A stretch of 64,000 nucleotides of DNA from Streptomyces endophytica (lineage in GTDB: Bacteria; Actinomycetota; Actinomycetes; Streptomycetales; Streptomycetaceae), in contig NZ_CP110636.1 in NCBI RefSeq assembly GCF_026153355.1, forward strand, positions 2,170,001 to 2,234,000. Direction: 5' to 3'. The translations under genes were made by a program, and so were the position numbers. Shown here in pieces: positions 44,320-54,109 of this stretch; within the stretch, counting starts at the first letter, position 1, and every line of letters starts with the position of its first letter. The notes below the pieces were generated by a model that was given only the letters and a program-made list of their open reading frames with translations, searched no databases and was not told the origin of the DNA.

Positions 44320-45753
44320 TCAACGCCAAACTGGATCGATCAAAGCGGGATCGAACTTCCGCTTACCCCGTCCTGCGGGATGGATGATCACGGCCGTGAG
44401 GCTGTGCAACACGATCTCGCGCTGCCGCTCGATGGGCAGATCGAAGAACTCCTCCTCGGTCATGTTGGCCGTGCTCCCCTTGGCCTCCGCCTGCTTCTGC
44501 TCCTTGTAGAACCGGGCGCGCTCCAACTTCAAGGCATCTCGCTCCCGTTCTTTGTCAGGCAACAGTTGCAGGAGGGTGGACAAGGTGATGGTCTTCGCCT
44601 TCTCCGCTTCGATGAGCTGAGCGATGTCGGCGAGCCTGTCTTCCAGCTCCTGTTCCCTGGGCCAGCGCCCCTCGGCCGGGATACCCGTGGCCTTGGCCTT
44701 CTCACGCTGCTCCTGGAGCACCAGCCGTGCGATCAGCTTGTCCACGGGTTCGCCGACGCGGCCGACCTTGCCGCACCCGCCGTTCACCTTGGAGCACTGG
44801 TAGGTGTACTGCGCGCCCTTTGAGCCGGGCTGCCACTTCCGATTGACCTGGCCTCGGATCTTGGCCTTGCATAGGCCGCATCGTGCAATGCCCGAGAGCA
44901 AGTACTTACGGGCAAGCGACTGGCCGGCCCTGTCCTGCTTGCGCTCGGCGATGGCTGCGCAGACGGCTTCCCAGTCCTCGACCGTGTTGATGGGGTCCCA
45001 CTCACCCATGACGGGCTTGCCGTCGCCGTCGTAGAGGATCTCGCCGTGATACGTGCGGTACCCGACCAGCCTGGGGTTGGTGAGGATGTGCTCCACATGA
45101 TGGTGGGCCATGCGCTTCGTGCCTTCGCGAGGGTTCCCCAGCCCCTCTTCCTGCCACCGCGTGCGAATGGTGCCGATGCGAACGCCGGCGAGTACTTCCT
45201 TCTGGGCCTCTCGGATGTGCTTCGCCGCCTCCGGATCGACCTTGTTGCGGTCGTCCCTCCGCCATCCGTACGGCGCCGGCCCCCCGTTGCTCTTCCCCTG
45301 CTGCGCCAACTCAAGGTGCTTGCGCTTGATCCGCCGTGAAGTGTCGTGTGACGACTTGTTGGCGAACGCCACCATGATCCGCGCCATGGTCCGGCCGTCC
45401 GCACTGCCGAGGTTCACGTCATTCGTCACGGTCGCGAACTCCAGCCGCGGGCGCTCGTCGAAGATCTCGATCAGTCGCTCAAGGTCTCGCGGTTGGCGGG
45501 CGAGCCGATCCAGGTCGTAGGCGACGACGCCGTCAATCAGGCCGGCCTTCAGGTCCTTCAGCATGAGTTCGAACTCGTCGCGCACCACGTTGCGCTTGAA
45601 CGCGGATACGTCGTTGTCCTCGTAGACCTTCACCGGCTGCCAGGTACGGAGATCCGCCAGCCGCTCGCAGTCCGTGCGCTGACGGGCAACGCCCAGTGCC
45701 TCGCCCTCGTCGTCCCGCGAGATACGGGTGTAGATCCCCACCTTGCGTGCCAT
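44320..45753 (-). CDS. Large serine integrase
   Basis: ATG at 45753 follows GGAGGG. The 477-residue protein has a resolvase catalytic domain (~1-150) with the nucleophile in GIYTRISRDDEGE and the arginine-rich YDLDRLARQPRDLERL, a recombinase domain (~165-275), a zinc ribbon (CGLCKAKIRG ... CSKVNGGCGKVG, ~300-345) and a coiled-coil region. It is complete. Its start lies about 80 nt from the right attachment site, the usual integrase-att arrangement. It integrates the element into the phosphoribosyltransferase gene. Confidence 0.95.
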   Translation of the reverse strand: MARKVGIYTRISRDDEGEALGVARQRTDCERLADLRTWQPVKVYEDNDVSAFKRNVVRDEFELMLKDLKAGLIDGVVAYDLDRLARQPRDLERLIEIFDERPRLEFATVTNDVNLGSADGRTMARIMVAFANKSSHDTSRRIKRKHLELAQQGKSNGGPAPYGWRRDDRNKVDPEAAKHIREAQKEVLAGVRIGTIRTRWQEEGLGNPREGTKRMAHHHVEHILTNPRLVGYRTYHGEILYDGDGKPVMGEWDPINTVEDWEAVCAAIAERKQDRAGQSLARKYLLSGIARCGLCKAKIRGQVNRKWQPGSKGAQYTYQCSKVNGGCGKVGRVGEPVDKLIARLVLQEQREKAKATGIPAEGRWPREQELEDRLADIAQLIEAEKAKTITLSTLLQLLPDKERERDALKLERARFYKEQKQAEAKGSTANMTEEEFFDLPIERQREIVLHSLTAVIIHPAGRGKRKFDPALIDPVWR

Positions 45754-45832
45754 GCTCGAACCCTCCCTGGCCGCCTGCGACTTGCTCCGGCAGCGCAGAA
45801 AGATGCTACTACCATCATTCAGTTCACTTGCT

Positions 45833-45836
45833 CTGG
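45833..45836. other. attR core (CTGG)
   Basis: CTGG at the right junction, next to the integrase gene. The sequence after it continues the phosphoribosyltransferase frame. Confidence 0.75.
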
Positions 45837-45887
45837 AGCGTCGAGCCGCCGGTGGTCCGGCGCGAGGGTCAGATCCTCGACGCCTGA
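45837..45887 (+). pseudogene. Displaced native 3' end of the phosphoribosyltransferase gene
   Basis: AGC at 45837 continues in frame from TGG at 28964-28966 and encodes SVEPPVVRREGQILDA followed by TGA. This is the usual ending of the actinobacterial protein and defines the target site. Confidence 0.9.
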
Positions 45888-46069
45888 CCCGATAAGTACC
45901 GCACCACACAAGGGAGTCGGCTTCGGCCGGCTCCCTTGTGCGTTGGGGGCGGTGCGTGGCGGTGGGCGGGCTGTGCGCGTCTTTCGGCCAATGGTGTTCC
46001 TGGTGTTCCGCCGGCGCCTACTTGCGAGTACAACCCGCGGTAACAGCAGACCGGAGGGGAGGCCGCAGG

Positions 46070-47653
46070 GTGCGTACGAGACGCGGGAGACGTGCGGGGC
46101 ACGGGTGGTGCGGACGATCTGGTTTACGGGGCGCGGTCATGGGCTCGGCAGCGGTGCTGGGGGTGGTGTTCACCCTGGCGGCGGGCGGCGGGGCGAGTGC
46201 CGCCGGCGGGGCCGCGGGCGGTACCGGCCGGGCGACGATCACGGCCACCACGCCGCTGCCGCCCGAGCTGGAGAAGGTCCGGGCGCAGGAGGCGGTCAAG
46301 CTCTACGGGGACCCGGCCGAGCGGCCGCTCGCCGAGCGCAAGACCTCGTTGATCTCGCTGGGCGACAGCGAGATCTCCGGCGAGGGCGTCGGGACGTACG
46401 AGCCGGGGACCGACGGGCCCACCAACTGGTGCCACCGGTCGCCGGACGCGGCGATCCACCGCACCGGCATCGCGGCCGACGTCACGTACAACGTCGCGTG
46501 CTCGGGCGCGTACAGCGGGAACATCGTGATCGGCGGCAGCAAGCAGTACGCCGATGAGCTGGTGCAGAGCGACAGCCTGGCGATCGCGGCCCGGAACACC
46601 CGGCTGAAGATGGTGCTCCTGGTGGCCGGCGCCAATGACGACCTGCAGTTCGGGCCGGTGATGACGGACTGCGTGGAGCACTGGTTCCTGCTCCAGGGCA
46701 CCTGCGAGCCGAAGTACCGGCCGGGGTGGCAGGCGCGGGTCGACGGGCTGGTGCCGAAGATCGAGCGGACGGTGAACGACCTGCGGACCGTGATGCGGAA
46801 CGCGGGGTACGCCGATGGCGACTACCGGCTCGTGGTGATGTCGTACCCGAGCCCCATCGGGCCGGACGTGGAGGACAACCCGCACTTCCCCGGGAAGCTG
46901 CCGGGCGGCTGCACGGGCTACACCTCCGACGCCGGCTGGGGGCGCAACGCCGCCGTACCGGCCTTCGAACGGGGCGTCCGCAAGGTCGCGCAGGACACCG
47001 GCGTGACCTACCTCGACTCCTCGCGGCTCTTCCACGGCCACGAGGTGTGCATGGAGGACACCTGGGCGCGCGGGCTGTACGTGAACCTCACCAACCCCTT
47101 CCCGCCCGACTCCAATTCGGTGCGGCAGTCCTTCCACCCCAACGCGCGCGGGCACGCGGCGTTCGCCTCCTGCCTGACCCAGCTGTACGCGGCACCGGGA
47201 CTGCGCGAGGCGTCCTGCGCGGACCCGGCGAGCACCGGGCGGCCGAAGCTGTACCCGGGGGCCTGGGACGACGCGTACCGGCCGCTGCGGAACGCCGCCA
47301 CCGGCAGCTGTGTGGACGCGACCGGCGGCGCCAGCCGCAACGGCACGGTGGTCGGCGGCTGGGACTGCAACGGGCAGCGCCACCAGGACTGGTGGTACGA
47401 CGCAGACCAGCGGTCGGTGCACGTCGGGCTGACCCAGGACCGGTGCCTGGACGTGCCGGGCGGACGGTACGAGCCGGGGGCCGGGCTGGTGTTGTGGAAC
47501 TGCTCGGGCGTGGCCAACCAGCAGTTCGCCCGGCAGGCGGACGGCACGATCCGGCCGGCCGCCGCGCAGTCGCTCTGCCTGACGCTGGACGGCGCGAAGG
47601 AGCCGCTGCGGCTGCGGGCGTGTGACGGGTCGACGGGGCAGCGGTTCGCGTAA
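46070..47653 (+). CDS. Secreted SGNH/GDSL hydrolase with ricin-type lectin domain
   Basis: GTG at 46070, preceded by GGAGGGGAGG. The first ~45 residues are an Arg-rich signal peptide (GAVMGSAAVLGVVFTLAAGG). Block I is ISLGDSEISGEG, block III is VAGANDDLQFG and block V is SFHPNARGH, so the Ser/His catalytic set is present. From about residue 395 an R-type lectin domain carries QxW/F repeats (HQDWWYD, NQQFARQADG, GQRFA). It is a likely extracellular esterase targeted to a glycan. It is the first chromosomal gene right of the element. Confidence 0.92.
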   Translation: MRTRRGRRAGHGWCGRSGLRGAVMGSAAVLGVVFTLAAGGGASAAGGAAGGTGRATITATTPLPPELEKVRAQEAVKLYGDPAERPLAERKTSLISLGDSEISGEGVGTYEPGTDGPTNWCHRSPDAAIHRTGIAADVTYNVACSGAYSGNIVIGGSKQYADELVQSDSLAIAARNTRLKMVLLVAGANDDLQFGPVMTDCVEHWFLLQGTCEPKYRPGWQARVDGLVPKIERTVNDLRTVMRNAGYADGDYRLVVMSYPSPIGPDVEDNPHFPGKLPGGCTGYTSDAGWGRNAAVPAFERGVRKVAQDTGVTYLDSSRLFHGHEVCMEDTWARGLYVNLTNPFPPDSNSVRQSFHPNARGHAAFASCLTQLYAAPGLREASCADPASTGRPKLYPGAWDDAYRPLRNAATGSCVDATGGASRNGTVVGGWDCNGQRHQDWWYDADQRSVHVGLTQDRCLDVPGGRYEPGAGLVLWNCSGVANQQFARQADGTIRPAAAQSLCLTLDGAKEPLRLRACDGSTGQRFA

Positions 47654-47725
47654 CGGCGGCTGCCGGTACGGCGATCACGCGCGGCGCCCCCGTACGGCGA
47701 TCACGTACGGCGCCCCTGTAAGGCG

Positions 47726-47766
47726 GAGGGCCCGTCCCGGAGCGGTGTGCTCCGGGACGGGCCCTC
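47726..47766. terminator. Strong bidirectional terminator
   Basis: An 18-bp perfect stem (GAGGGCCCGTCCCGGAGC with its complement) and a GGTGT loop lie between convergent genes. Confidence 0.88.
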
Positions 47767-47792
47767 GACGTGTGGCCGGGCCGGGCCGTGGC

Positions 47793-48728
47793 CTACAGGG
47801 TGCCCAGCTTGAGCAGCGCCAGCAGCGCGACCAGCTGGATCGCGGAGGCGCCGAGTGCCTTCGGCCACGGCAGGTCGTGCGACTTGCTGACCATCGAGGT
47901 CAGCAGATAGCCGGTGGCGAGCCAGGTCAGCCAGCCCAGGACCTGGACGAGCGTGGAGTCGCCGCCGAGGAACATCGCGAACAGCAGCCGGGGCGCGTCC
48001 GTGATCGTCATGATCAGCATGGCCAGGCCGATGGTCGGCTGCCAGGCACCGTCGCCGCCGAGCTGGCGGGCCAGGGTGTGGGTGACCGCGCCCAGGATCA
48101 GGCTGCCGATGATGAACATCACGGCGGTGATCAGCACCCAGGGGATGCTGTTGGAGAGCGTGGCGTTCAGCACGTCCTCACGGGCCTTGTCGAAGCCGAA
48201 GACCGCGAGCAGGCCGTAGATGAACGTGACGGTCAGGGCCGGGCCCCAGACCGTGTGGTCCCGCATCTGCCAGAACGTCGGGTCGGGACGCAGCACGATG
48301 CCGGACAGCAGCTGCTTCCAGTGCAGCCGGGGGCCGGCCGGCGGGGCGGCGGACTGGCCGGCGCGGTACGTGCCGCCGGCGGCGTACTCACCGCCGTCCG
48401 GGCCGTTGCCGTACTGATCGGGGTACGGGCCGTAGGCGTCCGGCGCCTCGCCGATGCTGAACTGCCGGGTGCTGCCGGCGTTGTTGTCACCGCCGTACGG
48501 TGCGTAGCCGGCGCCGCCGGCGTCGCCGAAGTACTCGGGCTCGCCGTACTGCTGCGGCTGCCCCTGCGGTCCGCCGCCGTACTGCTGCCACTGCCCGTGC
48601 GGTGGCGGCGCGGCCTGCTGTCCGTACGGCCCCTGCTGCTGCCCGTACGGCGCCTGCTGCGCCTGCCCCTGCTGTCCGTTCTGCGCGGGGCGGGCATCCC
48701 GTCCGCGACCCATCCTGAATCCAGCCAC
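47793..48728 (-). CDS. Yip1-family membrane protein with Gln/Gly/Pro-rich N-terminus
   Basis: I use GTG at 48728 (VAGFRMGRGRD) with GAAGG upstream; the internal ATG five codons on is possible. Residues 1-130 are low-complexity (QQAPYGQQQGPYGQQ). Residues 140-311 form a Yip1-like domain with five hydrophobic helices (ALTVTFIYGLLAVFGF, WVLITAVMFIIGSLILGAV, LVQVLGWLTWLATGYLLTSM). The family's role in bacteria is unclear. It is monocistronic. Confidence 0.85.
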   Translation of the reverse strand: MAGFRMGRGRDARPAQNGQQGQAQQAPYGQQQGPYGQQAAPPPHGQWQQYGGGPQGQPQQYGEPEYFGDAGGAGYAPYGGDNNAGSTRQFSIGEAPDAYGPYPDQYGNGPDGGEYAAGGTYRAGQSAAPPAGPRLHWKQLLSGIVLRPDPTFWQMRDHTVWGPALTVTFIYGLLAVFGFDKAREDVLNATLSNSIPWVLITAVMFIIGSLILGAVTHTLARQLGGDGAWQPTIGLAMLIMTITDAPRLLFAMFLGGDSTLVQVLGWLTWLATGYLLTSMVSKSHDLPWPKALGASAIQLVALLALLKLGTL

Positions 48729-48868
48729 GCCTTCGAAAGTACCTGCTCCCTGCGGGACGGGTGGCCGAGTGGGGAGATGGGGGTGCGTTTGGGGCTGAGC
48801 TGTGACATGCGCCGCGCCGTGCGGTGCCGCCCGCGTACTCGGCTGTCCCGCCGCGGGGTTGCTCACCG

Positions 48869-48926
48869 TTGCTCCCCCGCTGAAAAGTTGCCCCCCCCGC
48901 TGAAAAGTCGCTCCCCCGCTCAAAAG
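48869..48926. repeat. Three direct copies of a ~19-bp unit
   Basis: The unit GCTCCCCCGCTGAAAAGTT occurs at 48869, 48888 and 48908, the last two with small changes. It lies between the Yip1-like gene and the terminator of the Fe-S gene. Confidence 0.75.
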
Positions 48927-48930
48927 CTGA

Positions 48931-48966
48931 GTGGGGGTGCACGTGATCGCTCACGTGCACCCCCAC
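48931..48966 (-). terminator. Terminator of the Fe-S oxidoreductase gene
   Basis: A perfect 16-bp stem (GTGGGGGTGCACGTGA and its complement) with loop TCGC lies 20 nt beyond the stop codon. Confidence 0.88.
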
Positions 48967-48986
48967 CCGGGGTTTTCAGGTGTGGG

Positions 48987-51254
48987 CTACTTCACCGGCT
49001 CCGGCTCCGGCTCGTTCGCCGCTTCCGGCTCGTCCGTCGGGTCGGTCGGCGTCTTCACCGAGTCCAGCAGGAGCTGGGCGACGTCGACGACCTGGATGGA
49101 TTCCTTCGCCTTGCCATCGTTTTTCTTGCCGTTGACGGAGTCGGTGAGCATGACGAGGCAGAAGGGGCAGGCGGTGGAGACGATGTCGGGGTTGAGGGAG
49201 AGGGCTTCGTCGACGCGTTCGTTGTTGATGCGCTTGCCGATGCGCTCTTCCATCCACATGCGGGCGCCGCCGGCGCCGCAGCAGAAGCCGCGTTCCTTGT
49301 GGCGGTGCATTTCTTCGTTCCGCAGGCCGGGGACCTTGGCGATGATTTCGCGCGGGGGTGTGTAGACCTTGTTGTGGCGGCCCAGGTAGCAGGGGTCGTG
49401 GTAGGTGATCAGGCCTTCGACGGGGGTGACGGGGATGAGTTTGCCCTCGTCGATGAGGTGCTGGAGCAGTTGGGTGTGGTGGATGACCTCGTAGTGGCCG
49501 CCGAGCTGCGGGTATTCGTTGGCGATGGTGTTGAAGCAGTGCGGGCAGGTCGCGACGATCTTCTTGGCGGCCTTGGGCTTCTTGGTGGATTCGTCTTCGT
49601 CGTCCTCGCCGAAGGCGGCGTTGAGGGTGGCGACGTTCTCCGCGCCGAGTTGCTGGAAGAGGAATTCGTTGCCCAGGCGGCGGGGGGAGTCGCCGGTGCA
49701 CTTCTCGTCGCCGCCCATGATGGCGAAGTTGACGCCGGCGATGTGGAGGAGTTCGGCGAAGGCCTTGGTGGTCTTCTTGGCGCGGTCTTCGAGGGCGCCG
49801 GCGCAGCCGACCCAGTAGAGGTAGTCGACTTCGGTGAGGTCGTCGACGTCCTTGCCGACGACGGGGACGGGGAAGTCGACGTCCTTGGTCCATTCCAGGC
49901 GCTGCTTCTTGGCCAGGCCCCAGGGGTTGCCCTTCTTCTCCAGGTTCTTGAGCATGGTGCCGGCTTCGCTGGGGAAGCTGGATTCGATCATGACCTGGTA
50001 GCGGCGCATGTCGACGATGTGGTCGATGTGCTCGATGTCGACGGGGCACTGTTCGACGCAGGCGCCGCAGGTGGTGCAGGACCACAGCACGTCGGGGTCG
50101 ATGACGCCGTTCTCCTCCAGCGTCCCGATCAGCGGGCGCTCGGCCTCGGCGAGGGCGCTGGCGGGGACGTCGGCGAGCTGCTCCTCGGTGGCCTTCTCCT
50201 CGCCCTCCATCGTCTTGCCGCCGCCGGCGAGGAGGTAGGGCGCCTTGGCGTGTGCGTGGTCGCGCAGGGCCATGATCAGCAGCTTGGGGGAGAGCGGCTT
50301 GCCGGTGTTCCAGGCGGGGCACTGGGACTGGCAGCGGCCGCACTCGGTGCAGGTGGAGAAGTCCAGCAGGCCCTTCCAGGAGAAGTGCTCGATCTGGGAG
50401 ACGCCGAACTGGTCGTCCTCGCCCGGGTCCTCGAAGTCGATGGGCTTGCCGGCCGAGGTCATCGGCTGCAGCGCGCCCAGGGCGACGTCGCCGTCGGCCT
50501 CGCGCTTGAACCAGATGTTGGGGAACGCCAGGAAGCGGTGCCAGGCCACACCCATGTCGGTCTTCAGGGCGACCGTGATCATCCAGATGAAGGAGGTCGC
50601 GATCTTCAGGCCGGCGAAGAAGTAGGTCAGGTTCTGGAGCGTGGCGACGTCCAGGCCCCTGAACCAGGCGACCACCGGGTACGAGATGAAGAACGACGCC
50701 TCGTAGGCGTCCACGTGGTGCTGGGCGCCCTCCAGGGCGTGCAGCGTGAAGATGCAGACGCCGACGATGAGGATGACGGCCTCGACGAAGTACGCCTGGC
50801 CGAAGTTGGAGCCGGCGAAGCGGGACTTGCGGCCCGCCTTGTTCGGCTTGCTCAGCTGGCGGATCACGATCAGGGCGAGGATGCCGAGGGTCGTCATCGT
50901 GCCGAGGAACTCGACGAAGACGTTGTACGGCGTCCAGTCACCGATGACCGGAAGGATCCAGTCGGCCTTGAAGAGCTGGCCGATGGCGTTGACGATCGTC
51001 AGCAGCAGCGAGAAGAAGCCCACCGCCACGAACCAGTGCGCGACACCGACGATGCCCCAGCGGTTCATCCGGGTGTGGCCGAGGAACTCCTTGACCACGG
51101 TGACCGTTCGCTGAACGGGGGCATCGGTGCGGGTGCCGGCGGGTACGGGCTGGCCGAGCCGCATCTGGCGGTAGATCTGCAAGATGGCGCGGCCGAATAG
51201 CGCGACACCGACCGCGATGAGGACCAGCGACACGATGATCGCGGCGAGTTGCAT
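48987..51254 (-). CDS. Membrane Fe-S oxidoreductase (heterodisulfide reductase-like, CCG domains)
   Basis: ATG at 51254. The 755-residue protein has an N-terminal membrane module (~1-260, five to six helices, NarI-like), two 4Fe-4S clusters (CTECGRCQSQCP at ~310 and CTTCGACVEQCP at ~395) and two CCG domains (CPHCFNTIANEY, HDPCYLGRHN, CCGAGGARMW, CPFCLVMLTD). It probably links the quinone pool to a soluble redox partner. This architecture is conserved in Streptomyces near the dnaK operon. The acidic Pro/Glu tail is species-specific. Confidence 0.92.
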   Translation of the reverse strand: MQLAAIIVSLVLIAVGVALFGRAILQIYRQMRLGQPVPAGTRTDAPVQRTVTVVKEFLGHTRMNRWGIVGVAHWFVAVGFFSLLLTIVNAIGQLFKADWILPVIGDWTPYNVFVEFLGTMTTLGILALIVIRQLSKPNKAGRKSRFAGSNFGQAYFVEAVILIVGVCIFTLHALEGAQHHVDAYEASFFISYPVVAWFRGLDVATLQNLTYFFAGLKIATSFIWMITVALKTDMGVAWHRFLAFPNIWFKREADGDVALGALQPMTSAGKPIDFEDPGEDDQFGVSQIEHFSWKGLLDFSTCTECGRCQSQCPAWNTGKPLSPKLLIMALRDHAHAKAPYLLAGGGKTMEGEEKATEEQLADVPASALAEAERPLIGTLEENGVIDPDVLWSCTTCGACVEQCPVDIEHIDHIVDMRRYQVMIESSFPSEAGTMLKNLEKKGNPWGLAKKQRLEWTKDVDFPVPVVGKDVDDLTEVDYLYWVGCAGALEDRAKKTTKAFAELLHIAGVNFAIMGGDEKCTGDSPRRLGNEFLFQQLGAENVATLNAAFGEDDEDESTKKPKAAKKIVATCPHCFNTIANEYPQLGGHYEVIHHTQLLQHLIDEGKLIPVTPVEGLITYHDPCYLGRHNKVYTPPREIIAKVPGLRNEEMHRHKERGFCCGAGGARMWMEERIGKRINNERVDEALSLNPDIVSTACPFCLVMLTDSVNGKKNDGKAKESIQVVDVAQLLLDSVKTPTDPTDEPEAANEPEPEPVK

Positions 51255-51469
51255 GAGGGGCTCCTCGGACCTGCGAGAGCGGAAGACGGAGAGCGTGGAG
51301 CGGGCCCAGCGCTCTACTACTGAGTAACTTTTTGAGTCTGCGGCTGAGGTTACCCATTCTCCCCGGCCCCATGAAGGCGCCCGGCCGGTGATCTGTGTCG
51401 CGAAGGCAACCCTCCGTCGGGGGCGGGCGTCCTCGGTGGTGGCCGGGTGACGATAAGGGCGACATAAAA

Positions 51470-51490
51470 GTTGAGTGGACTCGACTCAGC
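51470..51490. promoter_or_regulatory. HAIR-like HspR box 1 upstream of dnaK
   Basis: GTTGAGT-N7-ACTCAGC matches the HAIR consensus CTTGAGT-N7-ACTCAAG in most positions. It lies close to the TTGACA at 51495-51500, a likely -35. Confidence 0.7.
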
Positions 51491-51521
51491 TCTGTTGACA
51501 GGTTTTTCTCGGTGTTGCACT

Positions 51522-51542
51522 CTTGAGCCTGTTCCACTCAAG
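51522..51542. promoter_or_regulatory. HAIR HspR box 2 upstream of dnaK
   Basis: CTTGAG-N8-ACTCAAG, near-perfect to consensus, 18 nt before the dnaK start. It is the probable main HspR operator. Confidence 0.85.
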
Positions 51543-51560
51543 TCAGCTGGAGGAATTGAA

Positions 51561-53411
51561 ATGGCACGTGCGGTCGGCATCGACCTGGGCACGACGAACT
51601 CCGTCGTCAGTGTTCTTGAAGGCGGTGAGCCCACCGTCATCACCAACGCCGAGGGCGCCAGGACCACGCCGTCCGTCGTCGCCTTCGCGAAGAACGGCGA
51701 GGTGCTGGTCGGCGAGGTCGCCAAGCGCCAGGCGGTGACCAACGTCGACAGGACCATCCGGTCGGTCAAGCGCCACATGGGCACCGACTGGAAGATCGGC
51801 ATTGACGGCAAGGACTTCAACCCGCAGCAGATGAGCGCCTTCATCCTGCAGAAGCTCAAGCGGGACGCCGAGGCGTATCTGGGCGAGAAGGTCGTCGACG
51901 CGGTCATCACCGTTCCGGCCTACTTCAACGACTCCGAGCGCCAGGCCACCAAGGAGGCCGGTGAGATCGCGGGCCTCAACGTCCTGCGCATCGTCAACGA
52001 GCCCACCGCGGCCGCCCTGGCCTACGGCCTGGAGAAGGACGACCAGACCATTCTGGTCTTCGACCTCGGTGGCGGCACCTTCGACGTCTCGCTGCTGGAG
52101 ATCGGCGACGGCGTCGTCGAGGTGAAGGCCACCAACGGTGACAACCACCTCGGTGGTGACGACTGGGACCAGCGCGTCGTCGACTACCTGGTCAAGCAGT
52201 TCCAGAACGGCCACGGCGTCGACCTGTCCAAGGACAAGATGGCGCTGCAGCGTCTGCGCGAGGCCGCCGAGAAGGCGAAGATCGAGCTGTCGTCGTCCAC
52301 CGAGACGACGATCAACCTGCCGTACATCACCGCCTCGGCCGAGGGCCCGCTGCACCTGGACGAGAAGCTCACCCGCTCGCAGTTCCAGCAGCTCACCGCG
52401 GACCTGCTGGAGCGCTGCAAGACCCCGTTCCACAACGTGATCAAGGACGCCGGCATCCAGCTGGCCGAGATCGACCACGTGGTCCTGGTCGGCGGTTCGA
52501 CCCGTATGCCGGCCGTCGCCGAGCTCGTCAAGGAGCTGACCGGCGGCAAGGACGCCAACAAGGGCGTCAACCCGGACGAGGTCGTGGCCATCGGCGCCAC
52601 CCTGCAGGCCGGTGTCCTCAAGGGTGAGGTCAAGGACGTCCTCCTGCTGGACGTCACCCCGCTGTCCCTCGGCATCGAGACCAAGGGCGGCATCATGACC
52701 AAGCTCATCGAGCGGAACACGACGATCCCGACCAAGCGGTCCGAGATCTTCACCACCGCCGAGGACAACCAGCCGTCCGTGCAGATCCAGGTCTACCAGG
52801 GCGAGCGCGAGATCGCGGCGTACAACAAGAAGCTCGGGATGTTCGAGCTGACCGGTCTGCCGCCGGCCCCGCGTGGCGTCCCGCAGATCGAGGTCTCCTT
52901 CGACATCGACGCCAACGGCATCATGCACGTGACCGCGAAGGACCTGGGCACGGGCAAGGAGCAGAAGATGACCGTCACCGGCGGCTCCTCGCTGCCGAAG
53001 GACGAGGTCGACCGGATGCGGGAGGAGGCCGAGCGGTACGCGGACGAGGACCACAAGCGCCGCGAGGCCGCGGAGGCCCGCAACCAGGGCGAGCAGCTCG
53101 TCTACCAGACCGAGAAGTTCCTCAAGGACAACGAGGACAAGGTCCCGGGCGAGGTCAAGACCGAGGTCGAGGCCGCCGTCGGTGAGCTGAAGGAGAAGCT
53201 CAAGGGCGAGGACACCGCGGAGATCCGCACCGCCACCGAGAAGGTCGCGGCCGTCTCCCAGAAGCTCGGCCAGGCCATGTACGCCGACGCGCAGGCCGCG
53301 GGCGCCGAGGGTGCTCCGGCCGGTGAGCAGGCCAAGGCCGACGCCGCCGACGACGTGGTGGACGCCGAGATCGTCGACGACGAGAAGCCCAAGAAGGACG
53401 GTGCCGCGTGA
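51561..53411 (+). CDS. dnaK: Chaperone DnaK (Hsp70)
   Basis: ATG at 51561 after CTGGAGGAATTG. The 616-residue ATP-dependent chaperone has [26 protein letters not shown] and [15 protein letters not shown] in its nucleotide domain, VEVSFD-type substrate domain (~385-500) and a helical lid ending in an acidic tail. It is the first gene of dnaK-grpE-dnaJ-hspR. Two HAIR boxes in the promoter show HspR control, with HspR needing DnaK as co-repressor in this genus. The grpE start overlaps its stop. Confidence 0.98.
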   Translation: MARAVGIDLGTTNSVVSVLEGGEPTVITNAEGARTTPSVVAFAKNGEVLVGEVAKRQAVTNVDRTIRSVKRHMGTDWKIGIDGKDFNPQQMSAFILQKLKRDAEAYLGEKVVDAVITVPAYFNDSERQATKEAGEIAGLNVLRIVNEPTAAALAYGLEKDDQTILVFDLGGGTFDVSLLEIGDGVVEVKATNGDNHLGGDDWDQRVVDYLVKQFQNGHGVDLSKDKMALQRLREAAEKAKIELSSSTETTINLPYITASAEGPLHLDEKLTRSQFQQLTADLLERCKTPFHNVIKDAGIQLAEIDHVVLVGGSTRMPAVAELVKELTGGKDANKGVNPDEVVAIGATLQAGVLKGEVKDVLLLDVTPLSLGIETKGGIMTKLIERNTTIPTKRSEIFTTAEDNQPSVQIQVYQGEREIAAYNKKLGMFELTGLPPAPRGVPQIEVSFDIDANGIMHVTAKDLGTGKEQKMTVTGGSSLPKDEVDRMREEAERYADEDHKRREAAEARNQGEQLVYQTEKFLKDNEDKVPGEVKTEVEAAVGELKEKLKGEDTAEIRTATEKVAAVSQKLGQAMYADAQAAGAEGAPAGEQAKADAADDVVDAEIVDDEKPKKDGAA

Positions 53412-54064
53412 CGGAGGAGACCCCGGGCTTCGAGGAGAAGCCCGACGTCCCCTCTGACGCCGCATCCCCCGAAGACGCGGCGCAGGAAGCCGAGTCCGCC
53501 GACACGGCGGGCTCGGCCCCGGCCGGGGACGTAACGGACGTAGCGCTCCAGGCGCAGCTGGACCAGGTGCGCACGGCGCTCAACGAGCGCACGGCGGACC
53601 TCCAGCGGCTCCAGGCGGAGTACCAGAACTACCGCCGTCGGGTGGAACGGGACCGGGTCGCGGTCAAGGAGATCGCGTCGGCGAACCTCCTGTCCGAGCT
53701 CCTTCCCGTGCTCGACGACGTCGGCCGGGCGCGTGAACACGGCGAGCTGGTCGGCGGCTTCAAGTCGGTCGCCGAGTCGCTGGAAACCGTGGTCGCCAAG
53801 CTCGGTCTGCAGCAGTTCGGCAAGGAGGGCGAGCCCTTCGACCCGACGATCCACGAGGCCCTGATGCACTCGTACGCGCCGGACGTCACGGAGACGACGT
53901 GCGTGGCGATTCTGCAGCCCGGGTATCGCATCGGTGAGCGAACGATCCGCCCCGCGCGGGTCGCCGTCGCCGAACCGCAGCCGGGCGCGCAGGGCGCCAA
54001 GTCCGCCTCGGACGAGGACGCCAAGGCTTCGGACGAGGAGAACGGTGGCCCGGAAGAGGGCTGA
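53408..54064 (+). CDS. grpE: Nucleotide exchange factor GrpE
   Basis: GTG at 53408 overlaps the dnaK stop by 4 nt. The 218-residue protein has an acidic N-terminus, a long coiled-coil helix ([20 protein letters not shown]) and the GrpE head ([50 protein letters not shown]). It accelerates ADP release from DnaK and forms a dimer through the coiled coil. The C-terminal acidic tail is typical for Streptomyces. Confidence 0.97.
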   Translation: MTEETPGFEEKPDVPSDAASPEDAAQEAESADTAGSAPAGDVTDVALQAQLDQVRTALNERTADLQRLQAEYQNYRRRVERDRVAVKEIASANLLSELLPVLDDVGRAREHGELVGGFKSVAESLETVVAKLGLQQFGKEGEPFDPTIHEALMHSYAPDVTETTCVAILQPGYRIGERTIRPARVAVAEPQPGAQGAKSASDEDAKASDEENGGPEEG

Positions 54065-54109
54065 CGTGAGGACCAACAGAAGAACCGCGCGGGAGGAGGG
54101 ACGTCGGGG

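Larger units (their letters stand above)
28963..45836 (+). mobile_element. Integrative and conjugative element (AICE), about 16.9 kb, inserted in the phosphoribosyltransferase gene
   Basis: The boundaries come from reconstructing the target gene: codon 149 (TGG, 28964-28966) joins in frame to AGC at 45837. The element encodes a large serine integrase next to its right end, a RepSA-like initiator, a TraB/FtsK-like translocase, Spd-like membrane protein, GntR and XRE-TPR regulators, a Nudix protein, and several small transfer genes in a plus-strand operon (37851-42507). Cargo sits near both ends. This is the standard AICE plan known from pSAM2 and SLP1, but with a serine rather than tyrosine integrase. 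Confidence 0.93.
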
